Shown one piece after another: positions 19,064 through 27,119 of a stretch of 64,000 bases of DNA. The stretch covers positions 210,245 to 274,244 of the forward strand of contig NZ_PQSU01000008.1 of the NCBI RefSeq assembly GCF_002920615.1. The letters run 5' to 3'. The stretch's first letter is position 1. Each line of letters begins with the position of its first letter. This DNA comes from Streptomyces sp. Ru62 (GTDB taxonomy: Bacteria; Actinomycetota; Actinomycetes; Streptomycetales; Streptomycetaceae). The notes beneath the pieces were generated by a model. It did no database searches. It saw nothing but the letters and a program-made list of their open reading frames with translations, and was not told the DNA's origin. The position numbers were made by a program, and so were the translations under genes.

Positions 19064-19770
19064 GTCGCGGATCGGTCGCCCGGCGCTCCTGGGCGTCATT
19101 CACCGGCGGACGTCACACCAGCCCCCCGCGGACAGCGGAACGCGGACGTGCTGGATACGCTCTGTGGCAGCGCGCCTGGGCATCGTTCACTGGCATCGTC
19201 CTCCCCCCGCGTCCCATCCACGTTCGCTTCTCCGCTCCCCGACAGGCGTTTCCGCACCGGATGCAGGCCGGCCCTGTCGCGCGGGGCTGGTTCCCGCTGC
19301 CGCCGCTTCCTGCGGCCGGCGCGCTGACCGCCTCCGGGAGCGACGCGGTGGTCCTGGAAGCCACCTCCCCCGACGGCCTGACGGCTTTCTTGCTGCGCCA
19401 CCCCGCGGGCAACACATCCGAGTACAGCCTTGAGCTGGTGGTGCGCGGCGCCGACGACGGGGACCGGCCGCTGCTGGCCACCGTCACCTACACGCCTCCG
19501 GACGGGCACGAGCACACTCTCCTCGTGCCCGTGGTGGCCGGTCGGATCGGGCTGGCGGCCTCGTACGTCCGCCTCCGCGGTTTCGGACCGGGCGTGATGT
19601 GGGCCGCCACCGGCCCGGCACCCGTGCCTGCGGATGCAGACTGGGCCCCGGCCACCGTCGTGGACTCCGTTGGCGCGGCCCTCAACGAGACGACCCGGGA
19701 CGCCTGGCGCCGTGTAAGGGACTGTGTCAGTGAAGGGATGCGCGACGTCATCGACGGTGCGCTGCGATGA
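19060..19770 (+). CDS. Hypothetical protein, second gene of the Lon/WD40 operon (236 aa)
   Basis: Soluble-looking protein of unknown family. The N-terminal 45 residues contain the hexapeptide WASFTG twice (RRSWASFTG and QRAWASFTG). The central part (about 90-180) looks like a beta-rich domain (LELVVRGADDGDRPLLATVTY). The C-terminal helix is charged (TRDAWRRVRDCVSEGMRD). GTG 19060 overlaps the upstream stop, and its own stop overlaps the next ATG (ATGA). It is obligately co-expressed with the Lon-type protein and may be its substrate, regulator or adaptor; this is inferred from coupling only. Confidence 0.72.
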   Translation: MSRGSVARRSWASFTGGRHTSPPRTAERGRAGYALWQRAWASFTGIVLPPRPIHVRFSAPRQAFPHRMQAGPVARGWFPLPPLPAAGALTASGSDAVVLEATSPDGLTAFLLRHPAGNTSEYSLELVVRGADDGDRPLLATVTYTPPDGHEHTLLVPVVAGRIGLAASYVRLRGFGPGVMWAATGPAPVPADADWAPATVVDSVGAALNETTRDAWRRVRDCVSEGMRDVIDGALR

Positions 19771-22700
19771 CGCCCAAGCAGGTGCCGTCCGGCCCGGCCG
19801 GACGGCACCGCGCCGAGCTCGACGCCGTCCTGGCGGAGACAAGCCCTCAGGGCGCGGTGCACGAGCTGCTCGGCGAGCGGCAGCTGTGGTGGAGGTGTTG
19901 CAGCGAGGCGGTCCGCACGGACCCCTCCTGGCTGCGCTCCGGACCGGCCGAGGAGCTTGCCGCCTGGATCGACGCGACGGCCCCGGACCGCCCGTCCCAC
20001 ACGATGACGCCCGCCCCTCACGCCTACCTGCTGGCCCGCGCTTTGAGCGCACCGGTGCACCGGGCAGCCGAGCATGACGAAGCGCTGGCGCGGATTCGGA
20101 GCGCTTGGGCGGGCAGCGGCCTGCTGTCCGTCAACGCTGCGCCTGGTCCTGCGCAGCCTTCGGGCCGGGGACTCGACGGCCTGCCGGCCGACGTTGTCGA
20201 GCGGCTCAACGCCGTCCTGGAGCGCGTCGCGCAGCTGCCGGGCGACGAGCGAGAGCGGTCGCCAGCAGCGGACGGTGCGCTGATGGTCGCTGCACTGCTC
20301 ATGGCGGGCTGCGAGCCGCGCAGACGGCCGCTGGTGCAGGTGCCGGTGGTGTTCGGGGAGACGGAGCGCCACGACGACGAGCCCGGCGCCACCGGTGTCC
20401 TGGAGCTCCGTGAGTTCCCCGCGGGGCCCCCGGGCCTCTACCCCGATCCCCGCTCCATGACGGGACTGCGCAACACCGACGGCCAGTTCGCCACTGCCCT
20501 CGGCCGGGCGTGGGCCGCGGCCGGGCCCGGCCGAAGCATGCGCTGTGTGCTGTGGCGCCTCGTCTTCACGGACCGCCCCACTGCTCCCGCGCGGATCGAG
20601 GGACCTTCCCTCGGCGTCGCCTTCGCCCTTGCCCTGAGGGAACTCGTGCGGCATCCCCGAACGCGACGTCCCAGCGTGGCCTGGCTGCGCGGTGTCTTCT
20701 ACGGTCTGCGCCCGCGCACCGCGGTGACGGGGGCGCTGGGCCACGGTGAGAGGCTCATCGGCGTCAGCGGCATCGAGAGCAAGCTTCTGGCCGCGCGCCG
20801 CAAAGGGCTGCGCCTGGTCGCTCCCGCTGCGAACCGGCCCAGTGCCACCCACGCGCCCGAGCCCGCGGACGTGAAGTTCGCCGAGACGCTTCGCCAGGCC
20901 GACCGCTATGCCCGACGCTTCCGAACGGCCCGCCTGATCACCGCGCTGGCGCTGGTCGCAGCGGCGGTGACGTCCGGGGTGGTGGTGGAGCACCGGGAGT
21001 CCGAGGCGAGAGATCGGCTGTCCACGTCTCACCGGCTGGCCGATGTGTCGGAGAACCTGCTGCACAGCGACGTCGGGCTCGCTGGGCTGTTCGCCGAGCG
21101 CGCCTACCGCCTGCATGCTGATCCGCTGACCCGCCGGGCCCTGTTCCACGCGGTCACCGCGAGCCCTCATTGGGCCGCAAGCGTGCGAGCCACGGGGACG
21201 ATCTCCACGGTGACGGCCTCGGGGAACGGAAAGCTCGCTTTCGCCGGGACGAAAGGCGGCGACCTGGAGGTGTGGGGGCTCGACGGCGGGCGGTTCACCG
21301 GCCGCCACGAGCGACTGGGCCGCCTGCCCGGCCCGGTGGAGACGGTCGCGTCCAGCGCCGACGGCGCCATCGTCGCGGCCGGCGACCGCAGCACAGTCAA
21401 GGTGTGGACGTCGGGAAGGACCTCCACCGCACCCCGCCTGCCCGACGGGCAGCAGCCCACGGCGATCGCGGTTTCCCCCTCGGGACGATTCGTCGCGGTC
21501 ACCACGACGACCTCGGAGTTCGGCCTGCCTCGCACGCTCTCGGTTCTGGACCGGGACTCGGGGCTGACGCGAGATGTGAAGCTCGACGACATGACGTCGG
21601 ACCCGTCCGCCCTCGCCTTCAACCGGGATGCGGAGGTGGTGGTCATCGAGTACGCCTACGGCACATGGAACCGGATCTCCATGAAGCGACTCATCCGTAC
21701 CGCCGGCAGCACAGTCGGCTTCGGCGTGCACAACTCGGGTGCCGCGCTTGCCCCGGACGGCAGCCACTTCACCTACAGCAACAATGGCTCCGCACTGCCG
21801 GTGTGGCTGTCCCGGGGCAAGCCTGACATCGAAAGGCCGGAGTTGGAGGCGGAGACGCAACCCGGCACACCGGTGGCCCTGGCGGTCAGCCGCGACGGTA
21901 CCCACGTGGCCACGGCGATCGGTTCCACCCTCCGAGTGAGCCGGACGCACGCGCCTGGCAAGCAGGCGGCCGGCCCACTCACCCTCCCCGGGGCGGGGCC
22001 GGTCACCCGGGACGCCCTGGCCTTCGTGGGCTCCGGCGGCAACCGGCTCATCTCGGCGTCCCGCGACGTCCTCACTGTGTGGGACCTGGAACAGCACTCC
22101 CGCATAGCGCACGCCGCGGAAATCCCGATCCCGGGCTCCTGCCTGGGCTGTGGGGCACCCCGCGTGTCCGTGTCACCGGACGGGCGCGACGCGGCGGTCC
22201 TCGACAGCGAGGGGACCCAGCTGTCCACCCTGAGACTCGGCCTTCCCGGCACGGACGAGCGGCAGAGGAGGCTGCCCACCGTGGTGCAGCTCCCCGGGTT
22301 CGCGGAGCTGCTGTGGCGGCCTGACAGCGAGCGTCTGATCGTGGTGGCGCCGGACGGCAGCGCGCAGATCCTCGCCCGGGGACGGGTATGGCGGCCCGTC
22401 GGCGCCTGGCCGGCTCTGCCCAACCCGCTCCGGCTCTCCGACCCGCCCGCGCTGCTGCAGTTCCTGCCCGGTGGCCGGAAGGTGGCCGAGGTGCACGCGT
22501 CCGGCACGATCCGCTTCAGGGACGCGGACTCCGGCAAAGTGCTGCGCGAGGTGCCGGGTCCGAGATCCATGGCTCCGACGGCCAACCCCACGTCCGGCCT
22601 GAGCCGCAGCTACGTGGCGCTGGACGCGCGAGCCGCGCACGCCGCACTGCTCGACGATCCGGCCGTCGGCAGGAGCGGCAGCCCCCACATCCGCGTCATC

Positions 22701-23246
22701 GACACCGCGTCCGGCCACATCCACACGCTCCCCGCGGCGGACGTCCGAGGCATCACCTACGCCGACGGCCGCCTCCTGGTCCAACGCGCCAGCGGCACAA
22801 TGGAGTTGTGGACCGCGTCCGGCAGCCGACGCCTGGGCAGGGTCGAGGGCCCGGCCGACCCCGCGGTCGGTCCGGTCGCCGGCGGGGAGCTCGTTGCCGG
22901 GACGACGTCAGAGGACCACACCCTCCACCTCCTCGACCTGTCGTCGGAGACCACCCTCGGGACGCTACCGCTGCCCGAGGGCAACAAGTCGCAGTCGACG
23001 GGCCTCGCCCTCACGACGGACGGCACAAAGCTCGTCACAGCGACGGAGGCCGACTTCTCGGAGAGCAACGACGCCGAACCCGACGGCCCTACCACCAACG
23101 ACATGGGGCAACTCATCGAATGGAGGATCGATCCGCGTGTCTGGATCCGCACGATCTGCTCGTCGGTCGGCGGGGAACTGCGACCGGACGACTGGGAACA
23201 GTACATGGGAACGGAGCCGCCGACGTCACTGCACTGCGGGGAGTGA
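19767..23246 (+). CDS. Lon-type peptidase domain - membrane helix - WD40-like propeller protein (1159 aa)
   Basis: A composite protein. Residues about 1-250 are unrecognised. Residues about 270-355 match the Lon (S16) proteolytic domain: S281 in IEGPSLGVAFALAL, T321 in AVTGALG, and K339 in GIESKLLAARRKG. The T-to-K spacing of 18 equals T704-K722 of E. coli Lon, although the S-to-K distance is 58 instead of 43 because of an Arg-rich insert. No AAA+ ATPase domain is present. A single membrane helix (about 388-407) follows, then a helical connector (SENLLHSDVGLAGLFAERAY) typical of actinobacterial WD40 signalling proteins, then a large beta-propeller (about 455-1140) with repeats such as GDLEVWGLD, STVKVWTSG and DVLTVWDLE. 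The propeller probably senses outside and the protease acts inside. Function is unknown. Confidence 0.85.
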   Translation: MTPKQVPSGPAGRHRAELDAVLAETSPQGAVHELLGERQLWWRCCSEAVRTDPSWLRSGPAEELAAWIDATAPDRPSHTMTPAPHAYLLARALSAPVHRAAEHDEALARIRSAWAGSGLLSVNAAPGPAQPSGRGLDGLPADVVERLNAVLERVAQLPGDERERSPAADGALMVAALLMAGCEPRRRPLVQVPVVFGETERHDDEPGATGVLELREFPAGPPGLYPDPRSMTGLRNTDGQFATALGRAWAAAGPGRSMRCVLWRLVFTDRPTAPARIEGPSLGVAFALALRELVRHPRTRRPSVAWLRGVFYGLRPRTAVTGALGHGERLIGVSGIESKLLAARRKGLRLVAPAANRPSATHAPEPADVKFAETLRQADRYARRFRTARLITALALVAAAVTSGVVVEHRESEARDRLSTSHRLADVSENLLHSDVGLAGLFAERAYRLHADPLTRRALFHAVTASPHWAASVRATGTISTVTASGNGKLAFAGTKGGDLEVWGLDGGRFTGRHERLGRLPGPVETVASSADGAIVAAGDRSTVKVWTSGRTSTAPRLPDGQQPTAIAVSPSGRFVAVTTTTSEFGLPRTLSVLDRDSGLTRDVKLDDMTSDPSALAFNRDAEVVVIEYAYGTWNRISMKRLIRTAGSTVGFGVHNSGAALAPDGSHFTYSNNGSALPVWLSRGKPDIERPELEAETQPGTPVALAVSRDGTHVATAIGSTLRVSRTHAPGKQAAGPLTLPGAGPVTRDALAFVGSGGNRLISASRDVLTVWDLEQHSRIAHAAEIPIPGSCLGCGAPRVSVSPDGRDAAVLDSEGTQLSTLRLGLPGTDERQRRLPTVVQLPGFAELLWRPDSERLIVVAPDGSAQILARGRVWRPVGAWPALPNPLRLSDPPALLQFLPGGRKVAEVHASGTIRFRDADSGKVLREVPGPRSMAPTANPTSGLSRSYVALDARAAHAALLDDPAVGRSGSPHIRVIDTASGHIHTLPAADVRGITYADGRLLVQRASGTMELWTASGSRRLGRVEGPADPAVGPVAGGELVAGTTSEDHTLHLLDLSSETTLGTLPLPEGNKSQSTGLALTTDGTKLVTATEADFSESNDAEPDGPTTNDMGQLIEWRIDPRVWIRTICSSVGGELRPDDWEQYMGTEPPTSLHCGE

Positions 23247-23268
23247 GCAGCGGCGAGGGATCGCCGCG

Positions 23269-24291
23269 ATGCTCGCACTCGCGGTGGCGTTCACGGTGGC
23301 CGGCTGCGGGCCGGGTTCGGGCGACCACGCGGACGACCGTCGTCCGAGCCCCTCCCGGTCAGCCCCCGCCGGGATACTCCTGCCCGGCAACGCCTCCCCC
23401 GGCGAGTTGACCCTGACCGACGACGGGACGCTGTGGGTCGCCGAGTCGGCGCTCGCCGCGATCGCGCAGATCGCCCCGTCAGGGAAAGTCACCCAGCATC
23501 CCCTGCCCCGCGGCGCCGGCTACCCGCCCATCCCATCCGACCTCCAGGAGTCCCCGGACGGCGGGATCTGGTACACCGCCGGCGACCAGATCGGACGCCT
23601 CGACCCCTCCGGCACGTTCACGTGGTGGAGCGACGATGCCTACGCACCAGGCAACGGCCCCGGAGCCCGCAGCCACGGTCCCGGCTTCCCCGACGCCCTG
23701 ACCCTTGGCCCCGACGACACCATCTGGTTCGAGCACTCCGAACGCGGCTCGAAGGTCTTCAGCCGCGCTGACCCGAAGCTGGGGCTGAAGCGCATCACGC
23801 GACTGAGAACGCAGTTCAGCGTCAGCGCGGGAGGGATGACCCTGGGGCCGGACGGTGCGTTGTGGTTCACCCAGCAGGAAGAGTACGACGCGAAGCAGCG
23901 CGAGGGCATCGGACGGCTCACCCCTGAAGGGGACTACAAGAAGTGGCCCCTGCCCAAGGATTCAGCCCCGAACACCATCGTCGCAGGGCCCGACAAGGCG
24001 CTCTGGTTCACGGATCGGCGCAGCATCGGTCGCATCGACACCGACGGTCACCTCTCCCATTTCCCGGTACCCGCCTCCACGTACCCACGCGACATCACCC
24101 TGGGGTTCGACAGAGCCCTCTGGTTCACAACGGATCACCGCGTCGGCCGCATCACCACAACGGGGCGTATGAACCTCTGGCCTGTGCGGGGCGCGAAGGA
24201 GTTGGCAGGCATCGCGCCCGTCCGGGACGGCAGTTTCTGGTTGGCGGACCGCCAGGCCGACACGATCCGCCACTTCACACCGCCCCGATGA
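23269..24291 (+). CDS. Vgb-like beta-propeller lipoprotein (340 aa)
   Basis: Resembles the virginiamycin B lyase (Vgb/SMP-30) type propeller. Repeats of about 43 residues carry the GPDxxxWFT signature (DGTLWVAE, DGGIWYTA, DDTIWFEH, DGALWFTQ, DKALWFTD, DRALWFTT). A short signal sequence ends in VAGC, a lipobox with the lipidated cysteine at residue 13, so the protein would be anchored outside the cell. ATG 23269 has GAGGGA 9 nt upstream. The open frame extends upstream through RRG codons that would give a more normal signal peptide, but no start codon is visible there. It lies 22 nt after the Lon/WD40 gene and is presumably in the same operon. Lyase activity should not be assumed. Confidence 0.8.
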   Translation: MLALAVAFTVAGCGPGSGDHADDRRPSPSRSAPAGILLPGNASPGELTLTDDGTLWVAESALAAIAQIAPSGKVTQHPLPRGAGYPPIPSDLQESPDGGIWYTAGDQIGRLDPSGTFTWWSDDAYAPGNGPGARSHGPGFPDALTLGPDDTIWFEHSERGSKVFSRADPKLGLKRITRLRTQFSVSAGGMTLGPDGALWFTQQEEYDAKQREGIGRLTPEGDYKKWPLPKDSAPNTIVAGPDKALWFTDRRSIGRIDTDGHLSHFPVPASTYPRDITLGFDRALWFTTDHRVGRITTTGRMNLWPVRGAKELAGIAPVRDGSFWLADRQADTIRHFTPPR

Positions 24292-24423
24292 ACCATCGCA
24301 TTTCTCGGTCCGGATCATGCGGCGCAAGCTCTCCCGGTTCGGGGTGCCGAGCGCGCCGGCGATCCGGTCGGCCGCCACGCCGCCGGAGATCGGCGGGGAG
24401 GGCATCGTGGCGGAGGGGCTCTC

Positions 24424-24690
24424 GCCCGAGGTGCGGCCGTAGAGGGTCACGTTGTCCAGCCACGCCTTGAGGGTCGACGAGATCGAGTAGTTGTACATCG
24501 GCGCGCCGATCAGCACCGCGTCTGCACGCTCCAGTTCCTTGATCAGCTGGAGTCGTTCAGCGAAGGCGGCGGCTTGCTCGGGCGTGTGGGCGTTCGGATC
24601 GGCGGAGCCCACGGTGTGTGCGGCGGCGGTGATGTGCGGGACGGGGGTGACGGAGAGGTCGCGGTGCATCACCGTGGTCCAGCGCGACCC
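24424..24690 (-). pseudogene. FMN-dependent NADH-azoreductase fragment
   Basis: The minus strand reads HRDLSVTPVPHITAAAHT and then ERADAVLIGAPMYNYSISS followed by TLKAWLDNVTLYGRT. This is the flavodoxin-like core of AzoR-type azoreductases (APMYNYxIPSTLKAWLD). The N-terminal FMN phosphate-binding loop and the C-terminal third are missing, and at both ends the sequence turns abruptly into unrelated DNA. Confidence 0.75.
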
Positions 24691-24846
24691 CGGCACCCGC
24701 GCCGGCGCTGCGCATCACCCACAGGAGGTCGGGCTCGGCCTCGGCATGGGCGCGCACGGCCGATCCGTCGGGCAGGACGACCTCGACGGCGCGGATGCGA
24801 CCGCCGGGCAGCGCGGGGACTCGCCGCAGTTCGAAACCGTGCTGGA
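24690..24846 (-). pseudogene. FAD-linked (BBE-type) oxidase fragment
   Basis: Directly 5' of the azoreductase fragment, the minus strand encodes RIRAVEVVLPDGSAVRAHAE and then PDLLWVMRSAGAGAG. This corresponds to the FAD-binding type-4 / berberine-bridge-like oxidase pattern (AVEVVLADGxVVRA..PDLLWALRGGGxGFG). Only about 50 codons remain, fused to the azoreductase fragment by deletion. Confidence 0.6.
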
Positions 24847-25181
24847 GAAGGTCAGCGTGCCCCGCATCGGACCGGGTCGACCGCGCGTCCGTCCTGATCG
24901 GGTGCGTGCTGACAAGGCGTACGCCTCCCGTAAGAACCGCGCCTACCTGCGCCGACGCGGGATCCGCTGCACCGTCCTGGATAAGGCCGACCAGGCCCGC
25001 AACCGCCGAAAGCTCTGCTCCCGCGGCGGCCGACCGCCACGCTTCACCCGGCCGACTACCGCGAGCGTCATGCGGTCGAGTGCGGGTCGACCGGTTCAAG
25101 AGGCACCGTGCTGTCGCCACGCGCTACGACAAGCTCGCGGTCCGCTACGAGGCGACCGCGGCCATCAACGAGTGGAAGTGA
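24828..25181 (+). pseudogene. IS5-family transposase C-terminal remnant with frameshift
   Basis: The plus strand encodes PRIGPGRPRVRPDRVRADKA, then YASRKNRAYLRRRGIRC and DKADQARNRR in one frame, and VDRFKRHRAVATRYDKLAVR in another, ending at 25181. These are consecutive blocks of one IS5-type DDE transposase (the ADKAYASRxNRAYLRRRGI group). A frameshift lies near 25050 and the N-terminal half is missing. It is a different element from the remnants at 18.2 and 26.1 kb. Confidence 0.8.
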
Positions 25182-25201
25182 CCGGCGCATTCGCAATAGA
25201 C

Positions 25202-25963
25202 CTAGCTCCGGAAGCTCAGCTGGTCGATCTGGGCGAGCACCTGGTTCACATGCGGACGTACTTGGGCCCGCAGCGTCTCGCTCCAGCTTTCCTCGGAGTA
25301 GCGACAGTTGAGATAGAGATGCCTGGCGTGCTCCAGTACGGGGCGGTGTTCGGGCGGGAGCTGGGCGAGGGCCCAGTCGGCAGCAGCGTCCTTCGACCTG
25401 ATGTGGCCGGTGGCGAGCGTGGTCCAGATGCGTGCGAGGGTCAGCAGCACGTTGCGGGTGTCGGCATCCAGGTCGTCGAGTAGGTCGGGAATGCCCGCCA
25501 CGCCGGCCCGGATCAGATCGGAGTGCGGGACGGGATCGAGGACCTGTGCGGGCCGCGGGCCGGTCAGTGGGCGGTCTCCGGTCAGCACCATGGTGATCAG
25601 CAGGGCCAGGTCAGGCATCGGTTCCGGCCGGGGAACCTTGCCGGCCTCGTATTCAGGGCGCAACCACTCGCCGTAAAGGAAGTCGCAGGTCGGAGGGTAT
25701 CGCCATGGCCGAACCTCGGACTGGACAACCACGATGAGCTCAACCGGGCGGACCTTGTTCCGAGAGCCGGAGGTTCCGAGCAGTCCGCCGAGGAGATCCC
25801 GGCGCTGCCGCTCGTTCATCGAGAGCCGGGAGAGGACGAGCACGTCCACGTCGCTGGCCGGCATGAGGCCACCGACGACGGAAGATCCGTGAAGGTAGGT
25901 GCCGATGACATCCTTGCCCAGCACACGGCCGACCAGGGCCACACTCTCCTGAAGCTGATTCAT
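25202..25963 (-). CDS. AadA-like aminoglycoside nucleotidyltransferase (ANT(3'')-type)
   Basis: Putative O-adenylyltransferase, 253 aa. The nucleotidyltransferase motif is GSSVVGGLMPASDVDVLV (GS-x9-DxD) near residue 26. The C-terminal helical domain (LLTLARIWTTLATGHIRSKDAAADWAL) is typical of the AadA / DUF4111 family, which adenylylates streptomycin and spectinomycin. ATG 25963 is chosen by homology; the upstream frame runs into the IS remnant. Length and motifs look intact, but whether it confers resistance, and to which drug, cannot be read from sequence. It sits between two transposase remnants. Confidence 0.8.
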   Translation of the reverse strand: MNQLQESVALVGRVLGKDVIGTYLHGSSVVGGLMPASDVDVLVLSRLSMNERQRRDLLGGLLGTSGSRNKVRPVELIVVVQSEVRPWRYPPTCDFLYGEWLRPEYEAGKVPRPEPMPDLALLITMVLTGDRPLTGPRPAQVLDPVPHSDLIRAGVAGIPDLLDDLDADTRNVLLTLARIWTTLATGHIRSKDAAADWALAQLPPEHRPVLEHARHLYLNCRYSEESWSETLRAQVRPHVNQVLAQIDQLSFRS

Positions 25964-26037
25964 CGCGCCAGTGTCTCCCGCCGTCCGGTCCGACGGCACG
26001 GCGTTGTAGGCCTCGCGGTCTGCCGTCACGCGACTAG

Positions 26038-26271
26038 TCGGCGTCGCTGGGTGATGGCTGATCTGCTGTTTCACTGTGCCATGGCGAGGTTGTGCATGGT
26101 GGCGACGGCCTGGACGGCGTGATGGAGGCCGTCGCCCCTTTGGCGGCAGTCGCGGAGGATCTTCCAGTTCTTCATCCGGGCGAAGGTGTGCTCGACGCGG
26201 GCGCGGACACGCCGGTGTTCGGCGTTGTCTTCCTCCAACGCTGTGACAGGTCGGGACTCCCTCCTTTGCAT
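26038..26271 (-). mobile_element. IS5-family transposase 3' remnant (copy 2, inverted)
   Basis: The minus strand encodes EEDNAEHRRVRARVEHTFAR and continues MKNWKILRDCRQRGDGLHHA and VQAVATMHNLAMAQ, ending with the same terminal CAGCCATCACCCAGCGAC as the copy at 18.2 kb. This copy is in frame over its length, but everything upstream of EEDNAEH is missing. The two remnants point their 3' ends at each other across 7.6 kb. Confidence 0.82.
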
Positions 26272-26317
26272 GGCCTAGGGAGCCCGCACAAGGCATCCCG
26301 AAAGGCTTGAAACGCTG

Positions 26318-27046
26318 ATGCGCTTCGCCTCCCAGACGTTGTCGGACGGCGTCACCGAACAGTTCTTCACCCTCGACGAGATCCCCGGCGTGCTGTGGAC
26401 GCCGGAAGACGCCCGCGGAACTCGTCCCCTGATTCTGCTGGGCCACGGCGGCAGGCAGCACAAGACGGCCCCCGGCACCGTGTCGCGGGCACGTCGCTAC
26501 GCCGCCGAGGGCTTCGCGGTCGTCGCGATCGACGCACCCAACCACGGCGACCGACCCCAAGACGAAGGGTTCGGCCGGATCGCGGCCCAGATGCGAGCCG
26601 GCATGGCCGCCGGTGAGAATTCGGGCGCGCTGGTCGCCGGCATGCACAGCTATCTGGCCGGTCAGGCCGTTGCGGACTGGCAGGCGGTCCTGACCGCGGT
26701 CCAGCGCCTCGACCAGGTCGGCGTCGGCCCGGTGGGTGATTGCGGCATGTCGATGGGGTGCGGGCTCGGCATCCCGCTCATCGCCGCAGAGCCCCGGATC
26801 CGTGCTGCGGTGCTGGGCCTGCTTGGCGTGCACGGACTGGCCGAAGACGCCTCGCGGATCACTGTGCCGGTGCAGTTCCTGCTCCAGTGGGACGACCAGA
26901 CGGTGCCGCGGGACCAGAGCCTGGCATTGTTCGACGCCCTGGCCTCGGCTGAAAAGACCCTGCACGCCAACCCCGGCAAGCACGGCGATGTGCCGACCTT
27001 CGAAGTGGACAGCTCGCTGAGGTTCTTCACCCGGCATCTGAGCTGA
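26318..27046 (+). CDS. Alpha/beta hydrolase (dienelactone-hydrolase-like), 242 aa
   Basis: Cytoplasmic alpha/beta-hydrolase-fold protein. The strand-3 motif LLGHGGRQHK (oxyanion), the nucleophile elbow GMSMGCG (Ser near residue 147), an Asp in LLQWDDQTVP and a C-terminal His in GKHGDVPT complete a credible triad. ATG 26318 has GAAAGG about 13 nt upstream, a weak site. The gene directly follows the IS5 remnant and is followed by an IS630 transposase, so it is isolated between mobile sequences. The substrate is unknown. Confidence 0.8.
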   Translation: MRFASQTLSDGVTEQFFTLDEIPGVLWTPEDARGTRPLILLGHGGRQHKTAPGTVSRARRYAAEGFAVVAIDAPNHGDRPQDEGFGRIAAQMRAGMAAGENSGALVAGMHSYLAGQAVADWQAVLTAVQRLDQVGVGPVGDCGMSMGCGLGIPLIAAEPRIRAAVLGLLGVHGLAEDASRITVPVQFLLQWDDQTVPRDQSLALFDALASAEKTLHANPGKHGDVPTFEVDSSLRFFTRHLS

Positions 27047-27074
27047 CACGGCATCACATTGCCCGGCACGCCGG

Positions 27075-27091
27075 CCGGAAGTCGTTTCCGG
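27075..27091. terminator. Short hairpin between the hydrolase and the IS630 gene
   Basis: CCGGAA and TTCCGG form a 6-bp stem with a GTCGT loop 29 nt after the hydrolase stop. It could terminate the hydrolase transcript or belong to the end of the insertion element. Confidence 0.35.
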
Positions 27092-27119
27092 TCAGCGAGT
27101 TCGGTCCAGACTGTCCGGC

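Noticed and set aside
19488..22112. Long minus-strand frame opposite the Lon/WD40 gene
   Set aside because: Arg/Gly-rich shadow composition with no motifs; the plus strand has catalytic and propeller motifs throughout.
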